64,000 nucleotides of DNA from Tropicimonas isoalkanivorans (GTDB taxonomy: Bacteria; Pseudomonadota; Alphaproteobacteria; Rhodobacterales; Rhodobacteraceae): assembly GCF_900112335.1 (NCBI RefSeq), contig NZ_FOLG01000002.1, forward strand, positions 220,810 to 284,809, given 5' to 3'. The position numbers and the translations under genes were made by a program. Below the pieces are notes generated by a model, which worked only from the letters and a program-made list of their open reading frames with translations, did not search any database and was not told where the DNA came from. Shown here piece by piece: positions 25,099 to 32,900 of the stretch (the first letter of the stretch is position 1; the number at the start of each line of letters is the position of its first letter).

Positions 25099-26327
25099 TG
25101 TTCGGCCTCCCGCTCGCGGAAGCTGCCCTTGTCCGGCCCGAGATCGGCACCGTGGCGGTCGGGCGGTCGGCGGCCGGTAACGAGGTCGAACAGACCACCG
25201 ATCCCTTGTGGGGCGAAGAGCGTGACCAGCACGAAGGACAGGCCGAGCAGCACCTGCCACCAGTCGACCCAGTCGACGGTGTAGAAACCGAGCGGCACGC
25301 TTGGCACCTGCCCGCCCGTGAACCACGTCGACAGCAGAGAGACGAAGGCCGCGCCGATCACCGCGCCATAGAGCCGGCCGCGGCCACCGATGGCGACCCA
25401 AACGGCAAGGTAGATCGACGCGATGGGCGCGATCTCTGCCGGGTTAATGATGCCCGCCTGCGGGTAATATAGCGCACCGGCAATACCCGCGATGACGGCG
25501 GTGAGGGTGAAGACGAAAAGCTTGTAGCCCTCCACCGAGTAGCCGAGGAACCGGACCCGCGCCTCGTCGTCCCGGATGCCGCGAATGACCGAGCCGAACT
25601 TGCCGGAGACCACCCAGGCGCAGAGCAGGTACCCCGCTCCGAGGGCGAAGGCAGAGGCCCAGAAGAACCAGAGCGACAGCACGGACTGTGGCATGCCGGT
25701 GAGGCCGGGGATGTTCTGCAGGCCCGAGAGGCCGTTGTTGCCACGAAGGCCGGAGTCGTTCTGGAAGAGGTAAAGCGCGAGCGCCAGCGTCATGGCCTGG
25801 GTAAGGATCGAGAGATAGACCCCCGTCACCCGGCTGCGGAAGGCCAGCCAGCCGAAGACCAGTGCCAGCAGCCCTGGAACGAGGACCACCAGGGCAAGCT
25901 GCATCCAGAGGCTGTCCGCGAAGGCCCAGACAGGCGGGAACTCCGACCCGCCCACCACGCCGAAAATCTGGGTGCCGATGGCGTCCACGATTTCCTGATC
26001 GGTGGGCGGAATGGCGGCGTTGGACATCGAGGCAGTGACGATGGTCTCGGTTCGAGCATACATGAGCCACATGCCGATCATGTAGCCGCCGAGCCCGAAG
26101 AACGCCATGTGGCCGAGGCTGAGGATGCCGGTGTAACCCCAGACCAAATCCATCGCGAGCGCCACCAGGCAGAGGCAGAGCGTCTTGCCCAGCGTCTTGA
26201 CGAAGGAGGTGGAGATCGCGCCGGAGCCTCCGGCCTCGCTCATCAAGGTCACAGCAAGCGTGAAGAGGGCGAGGCAGGCGATGAAAATCAGAACCGACGG
26301 GTTGCGCGCAAGGAAGGATCGGGTCAT
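25095..26327 (-). CDS. urtC: urea ABC transporter permease UrtC
   Basis: A 410-residue LivM-type permease with about ten helices. Segments such as MDLVWGYTGILSLGHMAFFGLGG (shortened: GYTGILSLGHMAFFGLG) and AVWVAIGGRGRLYGAVIGA are hallmark LivM/UrtC motifs. An extracytoplasmic loop of about 60 residues after helix 4 is usual for UrtC. The start is ATG 26327; the longer frame would begin inside the intergenic repeat. It is coupled to urtD by a 4-bp overlap. Confidence 0.94.
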   Translation of the reverse strand: MTRSFLARNPSVLIFIACLALFTLAVTLMSEAGGSGAISTSFVKTLGKTLCLCLVALAMDLVWGYTGILSLGHMAFFGLGGYMIGMWLMYARTETIVTASMSNAAIPPTDQEIVDAIGTQIFGVVGGSEFPPVWAFADSLWMQLALVVLVPGLLALVFGWLAFRSRVTGVYLSILTQAMTLALALYLFQNDSGLRGNNGLSGLQNIPGLTGMPQSVLSLWFFWASAFALGAGYLLCAWVVSGKFGSVIRGIRDDEARVRFLGYSVEGYKLFVFTLTAVIAGIAGALYYPQAGIINPAEIAPIASIYLAVWVAIGGRGRLYGAVIGAAFVSLLSTWFTGGQVPSVPLGFYTVDWVDWWQVLLGLSFVLVTLFAPQGIGGLFDLVTGRRPPDRHGADLGPDKGSFREREAEQ

Positions 26328-26347
26328 GGGCGGGCCCCCTCCGGCAG

Positions 26348-26398
26348 GCGGGGGTCGAGCCCCCCGCACCCCCCGGGATATTTTCGGACACAAGAAGA
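26348..26398 (-). repeat. intergenic hairpin-plus-box repeat, copy 2
   Basis: The 91-bp urtB-urtC gap contains a hairpin GCGGGGG / CCCCCGC (26348-26354 with 26361-26367, 6-nt loop). It is followed on the plus strand by the box CCCCCCGGGATATTTTCGG and ACACAAGAAGA (to 26398). It matches copy 1 (7995-8043) in architecture and in 29 of 32 box positions. The hairpin sequence differs but keeps base pairing, which suggests that structure is what is conserved. Confidence 0.8.
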
Positions 26399-26418
26399 CG
26401 GGCGTCGCGTCAACATGA

Positions 26419-28377
26419 TCAATCTCCCGCTGCCCTGCCCTTGAGGGCGATGATGCCTCTGGGGCGGAACTGAATGAAGATGATGATGAAGATGATCATG
26501 TAGGTCTGGGCGGCCAGCGTGTTCGACGGGTTGAGCCATTCGATGCCCTTTTGCAGGAAGCCGATCATTGTGGCGCCAAGCAGCGTGCCCCAGATGTTGC
26601 CGACCCCGCCCACGACCACGGTCATGAAGCTCTGGACGATGTAGTCCTGGCCGAGTTCCGAGGTGACCTTGGCATAAAGCCCGATGGCGACGCCCGCGAT
26701 GCCGGCGATTCCTGAGCCGAGGCCGAAGGCAAGCATGTTGATCCGATCGGGATTGATCCCCATGGACGCGGCCATGCGCGGGTTCTGAGTGACGGCGCGT
26801 AGTTCCAGACCCAGCCGGGTGCGGCGCATGATGAAGAGGAAGATCGCGAGGAAGACCAGCGCCAGCACGAAGATGGCGATCCGGATGTAGCTGATCGAGA
26901 CGACGTCGCTGAGGACCAACGCCCCGTCGAGCCAGTCGGGCGAGGTGAGCGGCCGCGCCTGCGTGCCGAAGATGTTCTTGGCGAGTTGCTGCAGCGCGAT
27001 GGAGATCCCGAAGGTGGCCAGCAGGGTCTCCAGTGGGCGGGAATAGAGCCAGCGGATGACAAGCCGTTCCATTGCGACGCCGGCGGCGAAAGTAACGGCG
27101 AAGGCGAGTGGCAGGGCGATGATGATGGAGATCGTGTAGTCCGGCACCAACTGCTGCACGACGTAGCCGGTGTAGGCACCCATCATGATGAATTCGCCGT
27201 GGGCCATGTTGATGACCCCCATCACGCCGAAGGTGATGGCCAGCCCGATTGCGGCAAGGAAGTAGATCGAAGCAAGAGAGAGGGCGTCGAGCGACAGGTC
27301 CAGCGCCTGGCTGAGGCCGACGCGGGTGGTGATGCTGGTGAGCGTGCCGCGAGCGGCGTCGGTGACGGCCTCCGACAGCTCTGCGTAGCGGTCGTAGAAG
27401 ACATGGGCGTCGAGTGCCGCCTCGAACTCGGCCTCGGTGGCGGTGGGCGGGACAGTTCCTGCCTCGGCAAGGGACGCATAGGCGCGTTCGCGGGCGGCTT
27501 CGGTATTGAGGTGCTCGACAGGCACGCCGCCGACCTGACCATCCGCGATATTGGCCTCCAGCGCCGCGCGTTTGTCGGCGCGGCTGATGCGTGCAGGGGC
27601 GAGGTCCTTGGAGACGAGAAGGCTGTAGGCGTCCTCCTTCGTAAAATCCTCCTGCCCGGGGCGCAGCTTGCGGGCCACGTTCTCGCCCTCTGGAATGTCG
27701 CCCTCGGCCGCCTGTCGGGAGGTCGCCAGCAGAGGGTTCAACGCGGCGCGGACATCGACGCCGGTGTCGCCGGAGAAGCTGCGGATGGCCTCGATCCGGG
27801 TCTCCTCGCTGGCACCGTAGGAGATCGTCAACAGCCGCAACAAACGCTCTTCGCGGGTGCGGATGGTGGCGTCCGGCTCGTCCTCGACTGCGGCGCGCAG
27901 CGCGTCGAGGTGTTCGGGCTCCGGGTCGCGCTGAATGGAGTTCAAGGCCGCGATCCGCTTGCGCCGCTCCGGGGACTGGAGCTGGAACTGCACCAGCGCC
28001 GCCGCGATCATGCCGCGCACGCCAGAGTTCGGCTTCAACTGGTCCATATCGTCGTCGGGCACCTCGCCCAGCGGATCTCCGGTCGCGATGTCGATCAACT
28101 GGAGCGTGTCGCGGTCGATCTTCTCGGCAAAGAAGAACAGTCCGTCGGACTCACGCTGCCAGAGGTCCTTGTCCCGCCACTTCTCCAGAACGGTCTCCGC
28201 CGCGGGCAGACCGCTGTCGCGGAGTGCGTCGATTGCCGGACCGATGGTCCTGCGGGAGGACTTCTCGATCAGCTCGCGGTTTTCCTGCAGCAACGTCTGG
28301 ATGGGGCTGTCCTGAGCCGCCGCCATGCCGACGCAGAGCATGCACGCGGCCAAAGCCGCCAGTAGGTATTTCGTCAT
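26419..28377 (-). CDS. urtB: urea ABC transporter permease UrtB with long N-terminal extracytoplasmic domain
   Basis: A 652-residue protein. A signal peptide (MTKYLLAALAACMLCVGMAA) is followed by a roughly 330-residue soluble region of helical, HEAT-like character. Then comes a LivH-type permease of about eight helices, with motifs FGVMGVINMAHGEFIMMGAY and VGGVGNIWGTLLGATMIG. Many UrtB proteins carry an N-terminal extension, but this one is at the long end. I place the start at ATG 28377; an alternative is 18 bp upstream. It lies 65 bp after urtA with a stem-loop between. Confidence 0.93.
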   Translation of the reverse strand: MTKYLLAALAACMLCVGMAAAQDSPIQTLLQENRELIEKSSRRTIGPAIDALRDSGLPAAETVLEKWRDKDLWQRESDGLFFFAEKIDRDTLQLIDIATGDPLGEVPDDDMDQLKPNSGVRGMIAAALVQFQLQSPERRKRIAALNSIQRDPEPEHLDALRAAVEDEPDATIRTREERLLRLLTISYGASEETRIEAIRSFSGDTGVDVRAALNPLLATSRQAAEGDIPEGENVARKLRPGQEDFTKEDAYSLLVSKDLAPARISRADKRAALEANIADGQVGGVPVEHLNTEAARERAYASLAEAGTVPPTATEAEFEAALDAHVFYDRYAELSEAVTDAARGTLTSITTRVGLSQALDLSLDALSLASIYFLAAIGLAITFGVMGVINMAHGEFIMMGAYTGYVVQQLVPDYTISIIIALPLAFAVTFAAGVAMERLVIRWLYSRPLETLLATFGISIALQQLAKNIFGTQARPLTSPDWLDGALVLSDVVSISYIRIAIFVLALVFLAIFLFIMRRTRLGLELRAVTQNPRMAASMGINPDRINMLAFGLGSGIAGIAGVAIGLYAKVTSELGQDYIVQSFMTVVVGGVGNIWGTLLGATMIGFLQKGIEWLNPSNTLAAQTYMIIFIIIFIQFRPRGIIALKGRAAGD

Positions 28378-28401
28378 TCCTGCCCCGATCCCCAAAGGGT
28401 C

Positions 28402-28423
28402 GGGAGGGCGCGGGCGCCCTCCC
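28402..28423 (-). terminator. stem-loop between urtA and urtB
   Basis: An inverted repeat GGGAGGGCGC / GCGCCCTCCC with only 2 nt between arms (realistically a 9-bp stem with a 4-nt loop) follows the urtA stop by 19 bp. There is no T-run. It probably limits read-through or shields the urtA message, as in other binding-protein operons. Confidence 0.55.
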
Positions 28424-28442
28424 CCTTGTCATTCTCGTCGGA

Positions 28443-29720
28443 TCAGTAGTTGGACTTGATCTGGACGCAGGTCTCGGTCTCGGTGTTGTACATGCCGCAG
28501 TCGAGCTCGGCCCAGTCGGAGGTCAGCACGGCCGACTCCGGGAGGTAGTCCGTCCAGGCATCGCCCGGCACTGGATCGGTTTCGGAGATGATGTCGAACT
28601 GGCCGTCATCCAGAATTTCGCCGATCAGGACCGGCTTCGTCAGATGGTGGTTCGGCAGCATCTCGGCGGTGGAGCCGGTCAGGTTCGGGAACTCCTGCCC
28701 GATCATCGCCTTGGAAACCGCGTCCACGTCGGTGGTTCCGGCTTCCTCGACCGCGTTCACCCACATGTTGAAGCCGATGTAATGGGCTTCCATCGGGTCG
28801 TTGGTCACGCGGGCCTCATCGCCGATGAAATCGTGCCAGGTCTCGATGAAGGTTTCGTTCTCCGGCGTGTCCGCGGACATAAAGTAGTTCCAGGCGGCCA
28901 GGTGGCCGACGAGGTTGGAGGTGTCGAGGCCCGAAAGCGCTTCCGCGCCCACCGAGAAGGCCACGACAGGGATGTCGTCGGCCGAGACGCCCTGGGCGGC
29001 CAATTCCTTGTAGAAGCCGATGTTGGCGTCGCCGTTGATGGTGGAGATCACGCCCACCTTCTTGCCGTCCGCGCCGAGCGCCACGACGTCGGAGACGATC
29101 TTGGACCAGTCGGAATGGCCGAAGGGGGTATAGTTGACGAAGATGTCTTCCTCGGCGATGCCCTTGTCCTTGAGGTAGGACTCGAGAATGTTGTTGGTCG
29201 TCCGCGGATAGACATAGTCGGTGCCGAGCAGCGCGAATTTCTCGACGCCCAGTTCCTCCAGGAAGTAGTCCGTCGCCGGAATCGCCTGCTGGTTCGGCGC
29301 GGCGCCGGTGTAGAACACGTTCTTGGAGCTTTCCTCGCCTTCGTACTGCACCGGGTAGAACAGCAGCCCGTTCAGTTCCTCGATCACCGGCAGCACGGAC
29401 TTGCGGCTGACCGACGTCCAGCAGCCAAACATCACGTCGACGTTTTCGACGGTCAGCAGCTCGCGGGCCTTCTCGGCGAAGAGCGGCCAGTCGGAGGCCG
29501 GGTCGACCACGACGGCCTCGAGTTGCTTGCCCAGGACCCCGCCCTTCTTGTTCTGCTCTTCGATGAGCATCAGCATGGTGTCCTTGAGGGTGGTCTCAGA
29601 GATCGCCATCGTGCCGGACAGCGAGTGCAGCACGCCCACCTTGATGGTGTCGTCCTGCGCCAGCGCCGTCGTCGCAAAGGCCAGAGCGCCGAGCAGCGCA
29701 GAGGTCATACGAAGTTTCAT
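28443..29720 (-). CDS. urtA: urea ABC transporter substrate-binding protein UrtA
   Basis: A 425-residue type I periplasmic binding protein. The signal peptide MKLRMTSALLGALAFATTALA leads into DDTIKVGVLHSLSGTMAISE, a near-invariant UrtA start. Other family segments are DVMFGCWTSVSRKSVLPVIE, LLFYPVQYEGEESSKNVFY and TDYVYPRTTNNILESYL. It binds urea or short-chain amides. I chose ATG 29720 over the 39-bp longer frame because the signal peptide starts there. It is the first gene of the operon, preceded by a 381-bp non-coding region with an NtrC-like site. Confidence 0.96.
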   Translation of the reverse strand: MKLRMTSALLGALAFATTALAQDDTIKVGVLHSLSGTMAISETTLKDTMLMLIEEQNKKGGVLGKQLEAVVVDPASDWPLFAEKARELLTVENVDVMFGCWTSVSRKSVLPVIEELNGLLFYPVQYEGEESSKNVFYTGAAPNQQAIPATDYFLEELGVEKFALLGTDYVYPRTTNNILESYLKDKGIAEEDIFVNYTPFGHSDWSKIVSDVVALGADGKKVGVISTINGDANIGFYKELAAQGVSADDIPVVAFSVGAEALSGLDTSNLVGHLAAWNYFMSADTPENETFIETWHDFIGDEARVTNDPMEAHYIGFNMWVNAVEEAGTTDVDAVSKAMIGQEFPNLTGSTAEMLPNHHLTKPVLIGEILDDGQFDIISETDPVPGDAWTDYLPESAVLTSDWAELDCGMYNTETETCVQIKSNY

Positions 29721-30101
29721 GTAAACGGTGTCCCTGTGGTGGGCATCTGCGCGCGGCACCGGCTGCCGACGGGGCCGCGGTTGCGGCCCAGGCGGAAGCT
29801 GAATCCGGGCGTCAGTGCCAGTTCTTGTTGCGGCCCCGCGGAGAGAGGTTCCGCGGGAACTGGGAGGCCCGAGGTCGTTCGTACCCCGGCGGGAGGAATA
29901 AAAACGTCAGGCCGTGAGCTTGCGCAAATGTTGTGCAGTGCCCGGTAGCCTGATTGCGGCGGGCGCAGGAAAATGCATCCGGAATTGGCACTTTGGGAAC
30001 GCAGACGCTCAAGTCCTACGCGCTTTACGTATAGTAAACCGCCCAGACAGGCGAAATGGCGCGCCGACGGCGCGCCCGAAAACCTGACGGAACAGACAGG
30101 T
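29721..30101. other. non-coding region upstream of urtA
   Basis: No supported gene lies in these 381 bp. They must contain the urt promoter and the 3' end of the YqjE-like gene. The stretch from about 29894 to 30040 is less GC-rich than its surroundings. It contains the NtrC-like dyad at 29921-29937. I could not find a convincing sigma-54 promoter. Confidence 0.6.
29921..29937. promoter_or_regulatory. NtrC-like binding site upstream of urtA
   Basis: Read on the minus strand the site is TGCAC-AACATTT-GCGCA. The NtrC consensus is TGCAC-N7-GTGCA, so spacing is exact and one base differs. It lies about 200 bp before urtA, an enhancer-like distance. Control of urea uptake by nitrogen status is what the pathway would predict. 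Confidence 0.5.
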
Positions 30102-30566
30102 TCAGGACTTGGGATTCTTGAAAAGCGACGCCAGAATCGGGCCGAGAAGACCAGCACCAACGGTGCCGAGAGGGTCGTGCACGGCCCGGCGGACGCCCGC
30201 TGCCAGCGCACGAGCTTCCCATGCCGTCTGTTCGAGTTCCACCTCGAGGTCGGCAAGAGCGGTGTCCCGCACCTCCGTTATTACCTCGATTTCCCGCTCG
30301 GTGATCCGGCTGCGAGCGGCCAGAATGAGGACCGCCGCGAGGATCAGGTTAATCAGCGCCACGAAGAAAGCCGAGAAGGCGGGCCCAAGCACCGGCCAGA
30401 GCGCGTAGAGCGCGGCGACATTCAACATCACGAGGCCGATGACGCCGAACAGCCCCGCGATGGCGATCAACGCCGTCTGGCGGCGCATGGCATTCAGGCG
30501 CAGCCGCGCAATCAGCCCCTCGGCTTTCAGCACGATGGCAACGTTGCGTCCGATTCGGCTCTTCAT
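30102..30566 (-). CDS. phage holin family / YqjE-like membrane protein
   Basis: A 154-residue protein with two adjacent hydrophobic segments (about 33-58, LIAIAGLFGVIGLVMLNVAA, and 62-83, FFVALINLILAAVLILAAR). A charged, helical C-terminal half follows (REIEVITEVRDTALADLEVE). This layout matches the 'holin superfamily III' / YqjE group found in non-phage chromosomes. No phage genes are nearby. It starts 10 bp after the YqjD-like gene, as in yqjD-yqjE of enterobacteria. The function is unknown; stress or stationary-phase membrane roles are proposed for relatives. Confidence 0.7.
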   Translation of the reverse strand: MKSRIGRNVAIVLKAEGLIARLRLNAMRRQTALIAIAGLFGVIGLVMLNVAALYALWPVLGPAFSAFFVALINLILAAVLILAARSRITEREIEVITEVRDTALADLEVELEQTAWEARALAAGVRRAVHDPLGTVGAGLLGPILASLFKNPKS

Positions 30567-30576
30567 CTGCGCCTCC

Positions 30577-30864
30577 CTACCGTCTGCGTCCGAGGAGAAA
30601 GCCCACAGCTACCGCCCCGAGGGCGATGGCGAATGGATGGCGCCGATAGGCGCCCTTCACCTCACCGACCATCTGGTCCACCACGGTTTCCAGTTCCGTG
30701 ACGGCGGGCAGGCCTGCTTTCGGCGTTATTGGCCGACGCGGGGCACTTGCGGCGGCCGCGTGTGGGGGCACCGGCTTTGCCGCCGCCCGTTTGGCCGCCT
30801 GCGACTCCGCCAGCATCCGACGCAGTTCCGCGACTTCCGCGTTGAGGCGCGCTTCGGATATCAT
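30577..30864 (-). CDS. YqjD/ElaB-like (DUF883-type) tail-anchored protein
   Basis: A 95-residue protein. The N-terminal helical/coiled-coil stretch (SEARLNAEVAELRRMLAES) leads to an Ala/Pro-rich linker, a second helix (LETVVDQMVGEVKGAYRRHP) and a C-terminal membrane segment ending FAIALGAVAVGFLLGRRR. This order, including the terminal GRRR, is typical of YqjD/ElaB proteins, which in E. coli associate with ribosomes at the membrane in stationary phase. The start is ATG 30864 with AGAGGG upstream; the longer frame begins at 31005 but lacks family character. Confidence 0.75.
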   Translation of the reverse strand: MISEARLNAEVAELRRMLAESQAAKRAAAKPVPPHAAAASAPRRPITPKAGLPAVTELETVVDQMVGEVKGAYRRHPFAIALGAVAVGFLLGRRR

Positions 30865-31311
30865 CTCGCCCGCCCTCTGCGATTCACGACCAAGAGTCGC
30901 CGGCCGGCACTGGGAGCGTTCGGGGCTACGAAATGAAGCATGGTCTCCTCTGTGCGACGCCGGGCGGGCCAAGCCGCCGATGCATTGAATAACACTGCGG
31001 CTCAAACCGCTAGCACGGAGTTAGCGACACCCACAAGCCACGTGCTCCGCGACGCCGGTGCGCCACCGATTCTTCAGCCCCGCACATCGCTCGGACAAAA
31101 CCAAGCTTCATGTGCACAACTTGCGTCACGATGCCACTGGGAAGCCTCCGCTCGCACGCTATGAGCGGATTCCTGCCGCGGCTTGATCACAGCCGTCGAT
31201 GAATTCCCACCCCTTCAATGGGTTGTCTCGGGGCACAGTCCGTCGATCCCCGCCCCTAACTGCATAATTGCTAACACAATTGCTTATAGATTGGTCATTT
31301 CAGGAGCGGAC

Positions 31312-31327
31312 CGACTGTATACAGTCG
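31312..31327. promoter_or_regulatory. 16-bp perfect palindrome CGACTGTATACAGTCG
   Basis: A perfect dyad of 16 bp with TGTATACA at its centre, the shape of a dimeric regulator operator (GntR or LacI type). No gene starts close by: the nearest downstream start is the YqjD-like gene about 450 bp away on the minus strand. The regulator is unknown. Confidence 0.5.
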
Positions 31328-31391
31328 CCAGATTGATCACCCTACGGAATGACCTAAAGGAAGGCATCGATTTGCGTCTGCCTTGGGAAGC

Positions 31392-31400
31392 TGTGGATAA
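31392..31400 (+). other. DnaA-box-like site TGTGGATAA (site 1)
   Basis: An exact match to the consensus DnaA box (TTATCCACA, reverse orientation). It is followed after 3 bp by GGTGGA. The same extended context GCTGTGGATAAGT recurs at 38807-38819. Confidence 0.5.
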
Positions 31401-31437
31401 GTCGGTGGATGGGCATTTTCTGCGCCCGCGCGTCGCA

Positions 31438-32175
31438 TCAATCGAGCCGCGCAACAAGGCGGTCGCAGGCCCAGCCGACAGAACGGTGCAGGAGCAGCGT
31501 CAACGCCGCCAGAACCAGCAGAGTGGCGAACATCAGGTCGATCTTGACCCGCCCGTTGGCGAGCAGCATCAGGTACCCCAGCCCCCCGGCCGCGCCCACC
31601 CATTCTCCGATCACCGCACCAATCGGCGCGTAGACCGCGGCCAGCCGGAGCCCCGACGCCAGAGACGGTATGGCTGCCGGAACCCGGATCCCCCAGAGCA
31701 ACCGCGCCGGCGACGCCCCCATGGTGTGCCCCAGGTCGAGCCAGCCGCGCGGCGTTCGCATCAGTCCGTCGAAGAAGGCTGAGGCGACCGGGAAATAGAT
31801 GATGAGCACCGCCATCACCACCTTCGACCAGATGCCGTAGCCCATCCAGAGCGTCAGGATCGGCGCCAGGGCGAAGACGGGCAGCGATTGCGTCGCGACC
31901 AGGGCGGGCCGAATGAGGTATCGCGCAGCCGGAGAGACGGCGAGGCCGATAGCCGTGGCAATCCCGAGCCCCACCCCAAGAGCGAGGCCGATGAGAACCT
32001 CGGCCATGGTGATGCCAGCGTGCCAGGCGATCAGGCCCACATTACTCCAGAGCGCGCCCGCCACGCGGACCGGCCCGGGCAGGATAAATGGCGGCAGGTC
32101 CGCCAACGTCACGAGCGCCTGCCATAGGCCCACGAAGAGCACCGCGGCCGCGAGTCCCCGCCACACCCCGCTCAT
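31438..32175 (-). CDS. thiX: thiamine-precursor ABC transporter permease
   Basis: A 245-residue SsuC/TauC-type permease with about six helices. The coupling loop reads MGASPARLLWGIRVPAAIPS, and IGEWVGAAGGLGYLMLLA near the C-terminus is a family hallmark. It is the last gene of the thiamine operon, overlapping thiZ by 4 bp. Context and its NMT1/THI5-type partner identify it as ThiX, for uptake of a pyrimidine precursor such as N-formyl-4-amino-5-aminomethyl-2-methylpyrimidine. Confidence 0.88.
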   Translation of the reverse strand: MSGVWRGLAAAVLFVGLWQALVTLADLPPFILPGPVRVAGALWSNVGLIAWHAGITMAEVLIGLALGVGLGIATAIGLAVSPAARYLIRPALVATQSLPVFALAPILTLWMGYGIWSKVVMAVLIIYFPVASAFFDGLMRTPRGWLDLGHTMGASPARLLWGIRVPAAIPSLASGLRLAAVYAPIGAVIGEWVGAAGGLGYLMLLANGRVKIDLMFATLLVLAALTLLLHRSVGWACDRLVARLD

Positions 32176-32900
32176 GCCGCCGGCTCCCTGAGCGCGTCGA
32201 GCAGGCGGCCCTGGAAGGCCAAAGTCTCGGAATCCGCGGCAGGCCGGATGGCGGGCGTTGCCGGGGGCACCGCTTCGACCATTCCTGTCCGGTCCATCAG
32301 GAAAACGCGGTCTCCAAGCCGCGCCGCCTCGCCAGGATCGTGAGTGACGAGCAGGACCGTCCGCCCCTCGAGCGTTTCGGCGGCAAGATCCTGCATCTCG
32401 GCCCGGGTTCGTGCATCGAGCGCGGAGAACGGCTCATCGAGAAGCACGACGGGGCGGTCCTCCATTAACGTCCGGGCCAGCGCCACCCGTTGACGTTGCC
32501 CGCCCGAGAGCTTCGTCGGCCGCTTGTGGGCGTGCTCGGACAGGCCCAGCCGCTCCACGAGTGTCTCTGCGGCCTCCACGTCCGGCGTCTCCCCACGCAG
32601 CCGCGCGCCCAGCGTCACGTTGCCCAGAACGTCGAGCCACGGCATCAGCAGATCCGTCTGCGCCATGTAGGCCACGCGCCCCGGCAGAGGCTTGCCATCG
32701 CTCGCACGGATATGCCCGTCAAAATCCACGCCGGTGTCGAGGCCGGCGATCAACCGCAGGATCGTCGTCTTACCGCAGCCCGACGGCCCCAGCAGGCAGG
32801 ACCACGACCCCGGGTCGATCTCCAGTCGCACCGGCGGAAAGAGAGGCGACTCGCCGAAGCGCGCCGCCCCGATCAGGGTGATGCCCGGTGCCGGTGTCAT
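32172..32900 (-). CDS. thiZ: thiamine-precursor ABC transporter ATP-binding protein
   Basis: A 242-residue ATPase of the nitrate/taurine subfamily. Walker A GPSGCGKTT is at 38-46, the signature LSGGQRQR, Walker B VVLLDEPFSALDART and switch His in LVTHDPGEAARLGD. The start is ATG 32900, overlapping the thiY stop by 4 bp. The longer upstream frame is not supported, because it lies within thiY in another frame. Confidence 0.88.
   Translation of the reverse strand: MTPAPGITLIGAARFGESPLFPPVRLEIDPGSWSCLLGPSGCGKTTILRLIAGLDTGVDFDGHIRASDGKPLPGRVAYMAQTDLLMPWLDVLGNVTLGARLRGETPDVEAAETLVERLGLSEHAHKRPTKLSGGQRQRVALARTLMEDRPVVLLDEPFSALDARTRAEMQDLAAETLEGRTVLLVTHDPGEAARLGDRVFLMDRTGMVEAVPPATPAIRPAADSETLAFQGRLLDALREPAA

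Larger units (their letters stand above)
30865..31437. other. non-coding region between the YqjD-like gene and thiX
   Basis: No gene is supported in these 573 bp. The right half (31255-31420) is AT-richer. It contains AATTGCTAA and AATTGCTTA as a short direct repeat (31265-31287), the palindrome at 31312-31327 and a DnaA-box-like sequence at 31392-31400. Thiamine operon transcription ends here and YqjD-like transcription must begin here. Confidence 0.6.

Noticed and set aside
29800-29830. Sigma-54 promoter for urtA (TGGCAC on the minus strand near 29819)
   Set aside because: The -12 GC is not at the required distance from the GG of the -24 box, so only half of the promoter is present.
29812-30012. 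66-codon minus-strand frame upstream of urtA
   Set aside because: It has no ribosome-binding site, low-complexity composition and lies in the probable promoter region.
30102-30566. Holin-like protein as evidence of a prophage
   Set aside because: No endolysin, integrase, capsid or tail gene is near, and the neighbour is YqjD-like; this family is common on chromosomes.
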